DNA of 64,000 nt from DATEDA01 sp963744255 (GTDB taxonomy: Bacteria; Pseudomonadota; Gammaproteobacteria; Burkholderiales; SG8-39): positions 124,001-188,000 of the forward strand of contig CAVUSZ010000041.1 in the NCBI GenBank assembly GCA_963744255.1, read 5' to 3'. The notes below the pieces were generated by a model. It saw nothing but the letters and a program-made list of their open reading frames with translations, had not been told where the DNA came from and did no database searches. This document shows, piece by piece, positions 56,027 to 64,000 of the stretch (the stretch's first letter is position 1; the number at the start of each line of letters is the position of its first letter). Made by a program: the position numbers and the translations under genes.

Positions 56027-56497
56027 GTCACCGCTCATCCGACGGCAGCCTGGACGCTTCAGCAGCTGCGTGAAGCCCTTGGATACGAGCGCCGCTACCG
56101 CTGCCTGATCCACGATCGGGACTGCATCTTCGCGACGAGCCTGGATGAATCAATCGGACGACTCGGCCTCAAGGTCCTTAAGGCGCCGTTCGGTAGCCGG
56201 AAGGCCAACGCCATCTGCGAGCGCTCGATCGGAACGATCAGGCGGGAGTGCCTGGATTGGCTGATCCCGATGTCCGAAGCGCACCTGCGTGCGATTCCCA
56301 AAGAATGGAGAGCGCATTACAACGGGTCGCGCCCGCACATGGCGCCGGGGCCCGGCGTGCCCGGTCGGCCCTCGAAACCTGATCCGGTCCCGATTCAACA
56401 GTCTCGACATCGCATTCGCGAGGGCTTCGTCGTACTCGCGAAGTCGGTGTTGGGCGGACTGCATCACGAGTACTCAGTCGCACCTGCGGTCGCATGA
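56027..56497 (+). mobile_element. Integrase-core transposase, C-terminal half (left relic)
   Basis: The plus strand encodes the last 156 residues of an integrase-catalytic-core transposase: VTAHPTAAWTLQQLREALGY, YRCLIHDRDCIFATSLDESI with the second catalytic Asp, NAICERSIGTIRRECLDWLI (catalytic Glu) and HYNGSRPHMAPGPGVPG. The frame is uninterrupted to its stop at 56497, but the N-terminal DNA-binding half is missing; similarity begins abruptly at the Val codon at 56027. The first half of the same transposase family occurs at 59652. It lies just after the RES toxin. Confidence 0.85.
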
Positions 56498-56521
56498 TCG
56501 AGTATTTGCGTAGCACAGGCA

Positions 56522-57534
56522 TCAGCGGACGGCCTGTTCGTAGAAGCTGCTGTCGTAGTACGCACCCGGCGGCTGAAACTGCTTCTTCTGCGCCGCCCAT
56601 TTCGATCGGATCGCGAGCACGGAGGCGACCCCTTTCAGATCGATCTGCGCGCGGCGCTGGAAGCCGTCCTTCGGATCGAGCAGCACGCGGTAGGCCGTCT
56701 CCGCCGCGGCCTGCGTCGCGTTCGGTTGGTTGCGGACGAAGATCTGCAACGCCTCGGCACGGTTGGTCGGGTCGTGCAGCCACTCGACCGCCTGCGCGTA
56801 GGCGCGGATGAAACCGACGACGGCACCCCGGTTCGCTTCCGCCCAGGACTTGCGCGTACCGAGGACGAGGCCCTGATACGGCCCGATTACCGTGACTGCG
56901 TCGGCAAGCACGTTGAAGCCGCGCGCCTGCGCCTGCACCTCGAACGGCGAGAGCAGAAGCGTCGCAGCGTGCTTCTTCTCGAGCAGCGCCTGGTACCGCT
57001 GCAGCACGCCACCCGCGCGCTCGACCGAATACGCCGGCTCGCGCAGGCCGTTGCGGTCGAGGATTTCGAACAGCACGAAGGCGTAGCCGGTCGTGCGCGC
57101 GTCGACCGAAACCGTCTTTCCGCGCAGCTCGCCGATCGTCTTCACGTCCGGGACGGAAGTGAGGCGCAGGAATCCGTTGTCTCCGCCCATGACCGCGATC
57201 AGGTCGGCGCCTCGCCCTGGCCCTCGCGGTAGGCGATCAGGTTGTCGATCGCGGTCATCGCGAGGTCGAACTTCCCCTCGATCAGCCCGGTGAGCTGGAA
57301 CACCGAGCTCGGCGTCGGGGTGATCTTCACGGTGACGCCGTTCTGCCCGAAGAGGCCCTTGTCCTGCGCCACCCACACCGGCCAGTTGAACCCGCCGGGG
57401 AACACGATGAACTCGAGCGGCTTCTCCTTCGATCCGGGCGCACCCGCGGCGGGCGGCGGCGGAGTGTTGCAGGCGGTGAGCGTGGCGATCAGGGCAAGCG
57501 TCGTGAACAGCAGACCGGGGCTGCGCATCGTCAT
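56522..57534 (-). pseudogene. NitT/TauT-type ABC substrate-binding lipoprotein, frameshifted
   Basis: A periplasmic binding protein of the SsuA/THI5-like type for sulfonates, nitrate-like ions or pyrimidine precursors. It starts at 57534 with a lipobox (Cys22 in ATLTACN) and reads FIVFPGGFNWPVWVAQDKGL and FDLAMTAIDNLIAYREGQGE before a stop. The rest continues in another frame as ADLIAVMGGDNGFLRLTSVP through GPYQGLVLGTRKSWAEANRG. One missing base near 57208 would restore 337 residues. No ABC permease or ATPase genes are adjacent, so it is an orphan. Confidence 0.78.
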
Positions 57535-57926
57535 TCGTCTCGCCTCCTCTCGCGGCCGCTACCGGGCGGGGCGTAGGATACGCGGTCCGCGTCGCGGCGC
57601 GCCGCAGCGCACATAGGACTGCTATTCGGTTCCTTCGCCGCGACGCGGGAGCGTCCCGGCAAGCCGGAGTAAAGGACAAATTACGTCGAGCTGCCCGCCG
57701 TGGATGAACGGGAGGATCGCGCTTGGAGGCGTGCGTCCCACTCTACGAATATGCCCCTCACTCGTGCCGGGTGATCTTACCAGGCGCGGCACGACATCGA
57801 CGCACCTCGTCTATCCTTCGCATCTACTGACAGAAGTACAGGATCTCGCTAGACGTGTCGCGCGATAGCCGCAACGCGCCTGGGTTCTGCAAGCGTCGTG
57901 GCGGGATGGCTAGCCAGGAGGACTTC
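57535..57926. other. Intergenic region upstream of the Rieske-FAD gene
   Basis: About 390 bases between two divergent genes. No gene is visible, and no strong promoter pair could be picked. Base composition is mixed, with AT-richer parts near 57670-57690 and 57830. It may contain promoters for both genes. Confidence 0.3.
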
Positions 57927-59465
57927 ATGACAGACGCAAAAGACACTCCAAGCCCCGATCTGCGAAGCGGATTCTCGCTTCACGAGATCCCCGACGGCGG
58001 AACGGTCGTCGGCCGTGCCGGCACCGAGGACTTGATCTTGGTGCGGCGAGGTGCCGAGCTCTTCGCGGTGGGCGCGCACTGCACGCACTACCACGGACCG
58101 CTCGCCGACGGCCTGGTCGTCGGTGACACCGTGCGGTGTCCGTGGCATCACGCGTGTTTCAGTCTCCGGACCGGTGAAGCGCTGCGTGCGCCCGCGCTGG
58201 ATCCGATCGCCTGCTGGCGGGTCGAGCGGATCGGCGATACGGCTTTCGTCCGGGAGAAACTCGCCGAAGGCGGCGCGCAAAGCGCGGGACGAGGCACGCA
58301 GGCGCAGACCGCGCTCACCTCGGTCCTCATCATCGGCGGAGGCGGCGCCGGTTTGGCCGCCGCGGACATGCTCCGTCGCGACGGCTACGAGGGTGCGCTG
58401 AGCATGATCAGCGCGGACGACTCCCCTCCGTATGACCGACCGAATCTCTCCAAGGACTTCCTCGCGGGCACCGCGCAAGACGACTGGATTCCACTGCGGT
58501 CGCCCGAGTACTACGCCGAGCGGCGGATCGATCTCGTGCTGAATTCGCGGGTGTCGTCGGTCGACGTGCGCGCAAAACGCGTCGAGCTCGAGGATGGCAG
58601 GTCGTACGGGTTCGGTGCACTCTTGATGGCGACGGGCGCCGAACCTGTGCGACTGGACATCCCGGGCGCGGAGCCTTCTCGGATCCACTATCTCCGCACC
58701 TTCGCGGACAGCCGGGCGATCGTGGCGAAAGCCGCATCGGCGCAGCGTGTGGTCGTCGTTGGCGCAAGCTTCATCGGTCTCGAGGTCGCTGCTTCGCTGC
58801 GCACACGCGGGCTCGACGTTCATGTCGTCGCACCCGAGAGCGAGCCCCTGGAGCGCGTCATGGGACCAGAGGTCGGCCGATTCATCCGGGGTCTTCACGA
58901 GGCCCATGGCGTCGCCTTTCATTTGGGCCAAACTCTCAATCGCATCAACGGACGCCAGGTAACGCTGAGCGATGCGACGACGATCGATGCGGATTTCGTC
59001 GTTCTGGGCGTTGGCGTGCGACCCTCCCTCGCCCTGGCCGAGCGAGCCGGCCTGGCTATCGACCGCGGTGTCGCGGTCAACGAGTACCTCGAAACCAGCG
59101 CGCCTGGCGTGTTCGCTGCGGGTGACATCGTGCGGTGGCCCGATCCGCACTCGGGTGACCGGATCCGTGTCGAGCATTGGGTGGTCGCCGAGCGTCAGGG
59201 TCAAGTGGCAGCAAAGAACATCCTCGGCCATCGCGAACGATTCGATGCAGTGCCGTTCTTCTGGAGCCAGCACTACGACGTCGCCATCAACTACGTCGGT
59301 CACGCGGAGAAGTGGGATGCCGTCGAAATGGATGGCGCGCTTAATGCGCGCGACTGCGCGGTGACCTACAAGCGCGGCGATCGCCCGCTCGCGGTGGCGA
59401 CAATCTCGCGCGACCTGCAGAGTCTGCAAGCTGAACTCACCATGGAATCTGCGGGAATAGAATGA
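57927..59465 (+). CDS. Rieske-domain FAD/NAD(P)-dependent oxidoreductase (AIFM3-like)
   Basis: A 512-residue fusion. Residues 15-115 form a Rieske [2Fe-2S] domain with ligands Cys52-x-His54 in HCTHYHG and Cys71-xx-His74 in CPWHHACF. The rest is a pyridine-nucleotide-disulfide-type FAD reductase: VLIIGGGGAGLAAADMLRRD, the NAD-binding VVVVGASFIGLEVAASLRTR, and GVFAAGDIVRWPD near the end. Such AIFM3-type proteins transfer electrons from NAD(P)H via FAD to the cluster, sometimes feeding oxygenases. ATG 57927 is chosen because AGGAGG sits five bases upstream. It lies between the two transposase relics. Confidence 0.88.
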   Translation: MTDAKDTPSPDLRSGFSLHEIPDGGTVVGRAGTEDLILVRRGAELFAVGAHCTHYHGPLADGLVVGDTVRCPWHHACFSLRTGEALRAPALDPIACWRVERIGDTAFVREKLAEGGAQSAGRGTQAQTALTSVLIIGGGGAGLAAADMLRRDGYEGALSMISADDSPPYDRPNLSKDFLAGTAQDDWIPLRSPEYYAERRIDLVLNSRVSSVDVRAKRVELEDGRSYGFGALLMATGAEPVRLDIPGAEPSRIHYLRTFADSRAIVAKAASAQRVVVVGASFIGLEVAASLRTRGLDVHVVAPESEPLERVMGPEVGRFIRGLHEAHGVAFHLGQTLNRINGRQVTLSDATTIDADFVVLGVGVRPSLALAERAGLAIDRGVAVNEYLETSAPGVFAAGDIVRWPDPHSGDRIRVEHWVVAERQGQVAAKNILGHRERFDAVPFFWSQHYDVAINYVGHAEKWDAVEMDGALNARDCAVTYKRGDRPLAVATISRDLQSLQAELTMESAGIE

Positions 59466-59651
59466 GCGCTCGATTCTCGAGCAGTCGGAGGGCGGCGTGG
59501 GTCGATGATGGAGCACGAGATCCGCTCAGGGATTGCGCAGATGCCCGTGCTGACGCGCGCCTACCGTCGGCGATGAAACGTTGGACTCCTGTGCTCCGCG
59601 CCGCTCTGACCGTCTCAATGACTGGGGAATCCGCTATGGCATGATTGGCGG

Positions 59652-60140
59652 GTGATTGCGCTGCTCGGCGTTGCCCGTCAATTGCTGGCGGATGTGCTGC
59701 GGTTCGCCATCGTGGCACAGCGGCCCACGCGGGTCCTCGCCGCTGAGAACCTTTTCCTGCGCCGGCAACTCGCGATGTACGTGGAGCGCGGCGTGAAACC
59801 GCGCCGCCCGGATGTCGCGACGCGCGTGAGTCTTGCGCTGTTATCCGGGCTCTTCCACTGGCGTACTTCGTTAGTCTTGGTGCGCCCGGAAACACTCATC
59901 CGGTGGCATGGCGCGGGCTTTCGGCTGCTGTGGCGCTTGAATTCGCGCCCTGGGCGACCGGCTATTCCGGTCGAACTGCGTCAGCTGATCCGACGCATGA
60001 TCGCCGAGAATGCGCTGTAGGGCAAGGAGCGCATCCCGAACGAGCTGCTGCTCAAGCTCGGACTTTGGGTCTCGCCGCGAACGGTGCGGAAAGCGCCGTC
60101 GGAGATTCCGAACACAACGCGACGACAGGATGGACGTAAC
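59652..60140 (+). mobile_element. Integrase-core transposase, N-terminal half (right relic)
   Basis: The plus strand encodes the helix-turn-helix half of the transposase family whose catalytic half lies at 56027: MIALLGVARQLLADVLRFAI, AENLFLRRQLAMYVERGVKP and LIRWHGAGFRLLWRLNSRPG. A TAG at 60018-60020 falls where relatives have Trp, then the match resumes in frame as GKERIPNELLLKLGLWVSPR and TVRK. The catalytic half is absent; the frame runs directly into the ppc gene. Start is GTG. It is dead through a nonsense change and truncation. Confidence 0.85.
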
Positions 60141-62909
60141 GTGACAGAGGCAGACCCGGCAATCGAGGCAAAGGAAGACTTCCTGCGGGAGGATCGTCGC
60201 CTGCTCGGACGGCTGCTCGGCGAGGTGATCCGCGAACAGGCGGGCGCTGATGTGCTCGAGCGTATCGAGCGCATCCGGCAGACTGCGGTGCGTTTCCGAC
60301 GTGCCGAGTCCGCCCCGGAGAGCGCGGACGATGCGCCCGCGGCTAAGGTGGAGCTCGAGTCGCTACTCAACGCACTCAACATCGAGCAGACGCTGCATGT
60401 CGTACGGGCGTTCAGTTATTTCTCGCATCTGCTCAATATCGCCGAGGACACGCATCAACATCGCCGCCGCCGCGCGCACGCTGAAGCCGGCTCGGCGCCG
60501 CGGCCGGGAAGCCTCGAGCTTGCGCTCGAGCGCGCGAGCCAGGCGGGGGCATCCGGCGAACAGTTGCTTGAGTGGTTCGCCCGCGCAGAGGTCAGCCCGG
60601 TGCTCACCGCGCACCCGACTGAAGTGCAGCGTCAAAGCATTCTTGATTGCGAGCGCGAAATCGCACGGCTCCTCGCGCTTCCGGCCGATCGCACGCGTGA
60701 CGAGGAGCTGCACCGGTTGGTGCTACGGCTATGGCTCACCGCAATGCTGCGTCTCGCGAGGCTTGCGGTCGCCGACGAGATCAACAACGGTCTTGCGTAC
60801 TTCCGTATGACATTCCTTACCGAGCTGCCGAAGCTCTACGCCGACCTCGAGTCCGCGCTGGCCCAACGCTTCAAGCTCGGCGCCGAGCCGTGGTTATCGC
60901 CGTTTTTGTCGGTGGGTACCTGGATTGGCGGCGATCGCGACGGCAATCCGTTTGTCACCGCTGAGGTCCTCACGGTGGCACTTGCGCAGCAATCGCGGCT
61001 GATACTCACGCATTACCTGGAGCAGGTGAACGAGCTCGGCAAGGAGCTCGCGCTTTCCTCGCGCGTCAAAGCGGCGCCCGCAGAGATCGTCGCGCTCGCC
61101 GATGCGTCCGCCGACAATTCGCCCTACCGCGTCGACGAGCCCTACCGCCGTGCACTGATCGGCATCTACGCGCGGTTGGGTGCTACGGCCGAGTCGCTTG
61201 GTGGGTCTCGACCGACTGTCGCGCCGACGGTCGAGCTTCCGCCATACGCCACCCCCGACGAATTTGCCGCCGACCTCCACACCATCGCCAGGGCGCTCAC
61301 AGCTCAGGGGACCGGACGGCTCGCGCGCGGGAGGTTAGGAACATTGCGGCGCGCCGTAAGTGTGTTCGGGTTCCACCTCGCGCCGATCGACCTTCGACAG
61401 AGCTCCGATGAGCACGAAACGGTCGTCGCCGAGTTGCTTGCGCGCGCGGGCGTCGAACAGAACTATGCCGCGCTCGCGGAGGACGAACGCATCGCGCTGC
61501 TCACACGCGAACTGACCGGGCCGCGACTGTTACGCTCGCCGCACCTCGAGTATTCGCCGGCCGTCGTGCGGGAACTATCGATTCTCGCCGCAGCAGCAGA
61601 GGCGCGACGGCGCCTCGGACCACACGCGGTGCCACACTATGTGATCTCGCACTGCGAGTCGGTCTCGGATTTGCTCGAGGTCGGCATTCTGCTACGCGAA
61701 GTCGGACTGCTGCGGCCCGGGGCGCGGCTTGCGCTGGAGATGGACATCATCCCGCTGTTTGAGACCATTTGCGATCTGGAGCGCTGCAACGCGATCGTTG
61801 ACGAGGCGCTCGAGCTTCCGCTCTACCGCAAGTGGATCGACGCGCGCGGCGGCGCAGTGGAGGTGATGCTCGGCTATTCCGACAGCAACAAGGACGGCGG
61901 CTACCTCACGTCGAACTGGTCGCTCTACAAAGCGGCGACGAATCTCGTGCGCGTGTGCCACGCGCACGGTGTGCGGCTCAGGCTCTTTCATGGTCGCGGC
62001 GGTACGGTCGGGCGGGGCGGCGGCCCAAGCTACGACGCGATCCTCGCTCAACCTGGGGGCAGCGTAGACGGAGCTCTGCGGTTGACCGAGCAGGGCGAAG
62101 TGATTGCCAGCAAGTACGCCGATCCGGAGACCGGGCGGCGCAACCTCGAAACGCTCGTCGCAGCAACTATCGAAGCGAGTCTTGCATTGCCGCCCACGCC
62201 TGAAGCGGGCTCAGGCCGCGATGGCGTGATCATGGAGGAGCTATCGGGACTTGCATTTCGCGCCTACTGCGCGCTCGTGAAGGAGACGCCTGGATTCCTC
62301 GACTACTTTCGCGCGTCGACGCCTATTGCGGAAATAGGCGAACTCAATATCGGCAGCCGGCCCGCATCGCGCAAGGGTTCCGCGCGGCTGGAGGACCTGC
62401 GCGCAATTCCGTGGGTGTTCAGCTGGAGCCAGTGCCGACTGATGATTCCAGGCTGGTATGGAGTCGGCACCGCGGTCACGCAGTGGATTGCGGAGGGGCA
62501 CGGCACGCTCGAAGAGCTGCGTGCGCTGCACAGCCGCTGGCCATTCTTTCGCAGCGTGCTCTCCAACATGGACATGGTGCTCGCCAAGACCGATCTCGCG
62601 ATCGGCTCACGCTACGCGGAGCTGGTGCCCGCTGCGGCGCTCCGCGAGAATGTTTTCGGCGCCATCGCCGCCGAATGGCATCGCACGCGGAAGCTCCTCG
62701 CAGCGATCACTGGCCGCGCGGAGCTGCTCGCGGACAATCCCACGCTCGCGCGATCCATCCGCAATCGCTTTCCCTACCTCGATCCGCTCAACCATCTGCA
62801 GGTCGAGCTGCTCAAGCGTCACCGCGGCGGCGAGAGTGACGAGCGCATCAAACGCGCGATTCGACTCACGATCAATGGTGTCGCGGCCGGGTTACGGAAC
62901 AGCGGCTAG
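60141..62909 (+). CDS. ppc: Phosphoenolpyruvate carboxylase
   Basis: The anaplerotic enzyme that carboxylates phosphoenolpyruvate to oxaloacetate. With the GTG start at 60141 it has 922 residues, the usual length. Landmarks: LTAHPTEVQRQSILDCEREI with the catalytic His, WIGGDRDGNPFVTAEV, GYSDSNKDGGYLTSNWSLYK, FHGRGGTVGRGGGPSYDAIL, NIGSRPASRKG and the C-terminal RLTINGVAAGLRNSG. Longer in-frame starts (60084) would fuse it to the transposase relic and are unlikely. Because the relic abuts the gene, its native promoter may have been replaced. Confidence 0.95.
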   Translation: MTEADPAIEAKEDFLREDRRLLGRLLGEVIREQAGADVLERIERIRQTAVRFRRAESAPESADDAPAAKVELESLLNALNIEQTLHVVRAFSYFSHLLNIAEDTHQHRRRRAHAEAGSAPRPGSLELALERASQAGASGEQLLEWFARAEVSPVLTAHPTEVQRQSILDCEREIARLLALPADRTRDEELHRLVLRLWLTAMLRLARLAVADEINNGLAYFRMTFLTELPKLYADLESALAQRFKLGAEPWLSPFLSVGTWIGGDRDGNPFVTAEVLTVALAQQSRLILTHYLEQVNELGKELALSSRVKAAPAEIVALADASADNSPYRVDEPYRRALIGIYARLGATAESLGGSRPTVAPTVELPPYATPDEFAADLHTIARALTAQGTGRLARGRLGTLRRAVSVFGFHLAPIDLRQSSDEHETVVAELLARAGVEQNYAALAEDERIALLTRELTGPRLLRSPHLEYSPAVVRELSILAAAAEARRRLGPHAVPHYVISHCESVSDLLEVGILLREVGLLRPGARLALEMDIIPLFETICDLERCNAIVDEALELPLYRKWIDARGGAVEVMLGYSDSNKDGGYLTSNWSLYKAATNLVRVCHAHGVRLRLFHGRGGTVGRGGGPSYDAILAQPGGSVDGALRLTEQGEVIASKYADPETGRRNLETLVAATIEASLALPPTPEAGSGRDGVIMEELSGLAFRAYCALVKETPGFLDYFRASTPIAEIGELNIGSRPASRKGSARLEDLRAIPWVFSWSQCRLMIPGWYGVGTAVTQWIAEGHGTLEELRALHSRWPFFRSVLSNMDMVLAKTDLAIGSRYAELVPAAALRENVFGAIAAEWHRTRKLLAAITGRAELLADNPTLARSIRNRFPYLDPLNHLQVELLKRHRGGESDERIKRAIRLTINGVAAGLRNSG

Positions 62910-63398
62910 CCGTGACCCCGTTATTCTAGCGTTGGCCCGCGACGTTGCTCCCTGGGTATGCGAAGCAGGCGACGCACCATGAGCACGGTAGACGAGGGCC
63001 CCGACGCAATTGCGAATCTCGCGATTTCAGAAGGGACGCGGGCGCCCGGGAATACTTCGACCGAGTGCATCCCGCTCGGGCGCGGGGGCAGGCCTATGAG
63101 CAACAAGGCTGGCGAACGGCTGCGGCAGATCACTATCGAGTTTTCATCGACCCAGGCGCGCTTGGGCGTAGTGCACGTGAGCGGACGGCGGGGCGCTGGC
63201 CCGCATGACGTGCCGCGCGAACCAAAGCTTGCGAAAGTTTTGCGTGAGTCGGTTGCGCACAGTCCTGCGCAGTCATGAAAAAGACGCAACAATCGTCCAC
63301 GGAATCGGGTCAACTTCATTCATAGGACTTCTCCTGCCGGTGCGTGGTTGAATAACCGGGCCTGAAGAACTCGGGCGAATCGGAATCAAGGAGACGGG
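62910..63398. other. Intergenic region between ppc and the exported unknown gene
   Basis: About 490 bases. A 99-codon frame at 62979-63278 (start MSTVDEGPDAIANLAISEGT) has an ATG but no convincing ribosome binding site, and an overlapping minus-strand frame exists; I do not support either as a gene. No clear terminator of ppc was found. Confidence 0.3.
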
Positions 63399-64000
63399 AT
63401 GTTAATCAAACGAAGCTTTGGAGTGGCAAGGCCGCGCGAAAGTCGAGCGTGCAGTACGGTCGGACCGTCCCTCGTCGCCGCAGCTGTACACTGCTGCAAA
63501 GCGTGGCTGCTTGCGGTCCTGGCAACAATGGTGTCCAGCTTCGCGTTCGGCGCGAACGACGACGCGGAATACGCGATCCGTTGGAGCCCACTGCAAGGTG
63601 GACCACCCTCGGCCTCCGATGCGTTGAAGCTGCTGCGGCTTTCCCCCACAGAGTCTGACGCCTTCGTCGTCGAATACTTTGACGTGCTTCTTCCCGGGGA
63701 TACGCCGACGGGATTTGCCGCTATCGCCCGACAGCGCACCACGAAGCAGAAGTCTGAAGTAACGCTTAAGTACCGCGGCCCGAATCGGCTGCCGCTGACC
63801 TCAACGCTCGGACAGTGGCAATGCCCACTCAACGGAAGCGCTGAAAAGAAGGAAGAAGTGGATATTTCCTTCGGCCAGGCCAGCGAGACCAAGCGCATGT
63901 ATTCGCGGAGCTGTAGCGTCAAAGGCGACGCTGCGACAGCGATACCCAACGCTCTGGACGCGAAGCCCAAAGGCTGCAAGAGCAGCATGACTCGCCTCAA
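63399..64000 (+). CDS. Exported protein of unknown function, 5' part
   Basis: An open frame from ATG 63399 to the end of the window (200 codons, no stop). AAGGAG at 63388-63393, five bases before the ATG, is a textbook Shine-Dalgarno. The N-terminal 34 residues are basic, then a hydrophobic segment (AWLLAVLATMVSSFAFGA) with a likely signal-peptidase site after FGA. The mature part includes AEYAIRWSPLQGGPPSASDA, VVEYFDVLLPGDTPTG and SEVTLKYRGPNRLPLTSTLG, with several Cys that could form disulfides (WQCPLNG, RSCSVKG). The strand SEVTLKYR recalls CYTH-type proteins, but that is weak. Function unknown. Confidence 0.7.
   Translation, partial: MLIKRSFGVARPRESRACSTVGPSLVAAAVHCCKAWLLAVLATMVSSFAFGANDDAEYAIRWSPLQGGPPSASDALKLLRLSPTESDAFVVEYFDVLLPGDTPTGFAAIARQRTTKQKSEVTLKYRGPNRLPLTSTLGQWQCPLNGSAEKKEEVDISFGQASETKRMYSRSCSVKGDAATAIPNALDAKPKGCKSSMTRL

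Noticed and set aside
49375..56027. The 14-base word CCCTTGTGGTCCAG at 49375 and again at 56014 as a possible element end
   Set aside because: In 64 kb of GC-biased DNA several 14-base repeats are expected by chance; flanks do not match and no inverted copy was seen.
62979..63278. A 99-codon frame after ppc
   Set aside because: No Shine-Dalgarno, an overlapping frame of similar length on the other strand, and no protein-like pattern.

Overview
This is a GC-rich window of a betaproteobacterium, most likely an uncultivated Burkholderiales-type soil or groundwater lineage. The evidence is the macromolecular-synthesis block (rpsU, yqeY, dnaG, rpoD), a primary sigma factor with a long Lys/Ala-rich N-terminal extension, and three orphan Bug/TctC-type binding proteins, a family expanded in that order. 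No marker fixes the genus, so the taxonomy is inference.

Layout. 1-5.9 kb: end of a chalcone-isomerase-like protein, a TAXI-type TRAP transporter (binding protein plus fused permease), a secreted unknown protein, a decayed LysE exporter and a Phd/VapC-type toxin-antitoxin pair with a frameshifted toxin. 5.9-14.1 kb: housekeeping genes typA, a MocR-type regulator, a lipoprotein, a PhzF-like protein, ogt, xerD, ybaK, folB, plsY. 14.2-28.7 kb: an accessory catabolic island with an AraC/OruR-type activator divergent from a beta-oxidation operon. The operon holds a DECR2-like SDR, a PimF/FadB-like hydratase-dehydrogenase, a thiolase, PimC/PimD-like acyl-CoA dehydrogenases, an enoyl-CoA hydratase, a family III CoA-transferase, an acyl-CoA ligase and two Bug binding proteins. 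It would take up a carboxylic acid, activate it with CoA and shorten it. Four of these genes carry single-base frameshifts, nearly all +1. 28.7-29.7 kb: tsaD. 29.9-36.2 kb: a two-component system followed by a CzcB/CzcA-type metal efflux pump. 36.4-41.6 kb: rpsU, yqeY, dnaG, rpoD with clear promoters, attenuator-like terminators and a long structured dnaG leader. The catabolic island and the efflux block appear to be insertions that split an ancestral plsY-tsaD-rpsU neighbourhood.

41.8-45.7 kb: glutathione reductase, a third Bug protein, a broken TrpE-like gene, a cold-shock gene with a strong promoter and long leader, and a CAU-anticodon tRNA without encoded CCA. 45.6-60.1 kb: a mosaic scar. 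It begins with a tyrosine-recombinase remnant running into the tRNA. It continues with small hypothetical genes, an alpha/beta hydrolase, a CSLREA/beta-helix lipoprotein, sixA, a CBS protein, a PHB-depolymerase-like esterase with its CopG-type regulator, and a RES-type toxin-antitoxin pair. It ends with a possible relic of a composite transposon: two halves of one transposase family flank an ABC-type binding protein and a Rieske-FAD oxidoreductase. 60.1-64 kb: ppc, whose start lies just downstream of the right transposase relic, and an exported unknown protein that runs off the window.

The recurring theme is small autoregulated or mobile cassettes around an intact core. The most interesting points are the pim-like island, the composite-transposon relic, three sets of helically phased repeats upstream of small regulators or antitoxins, and the structured dnaG leader.
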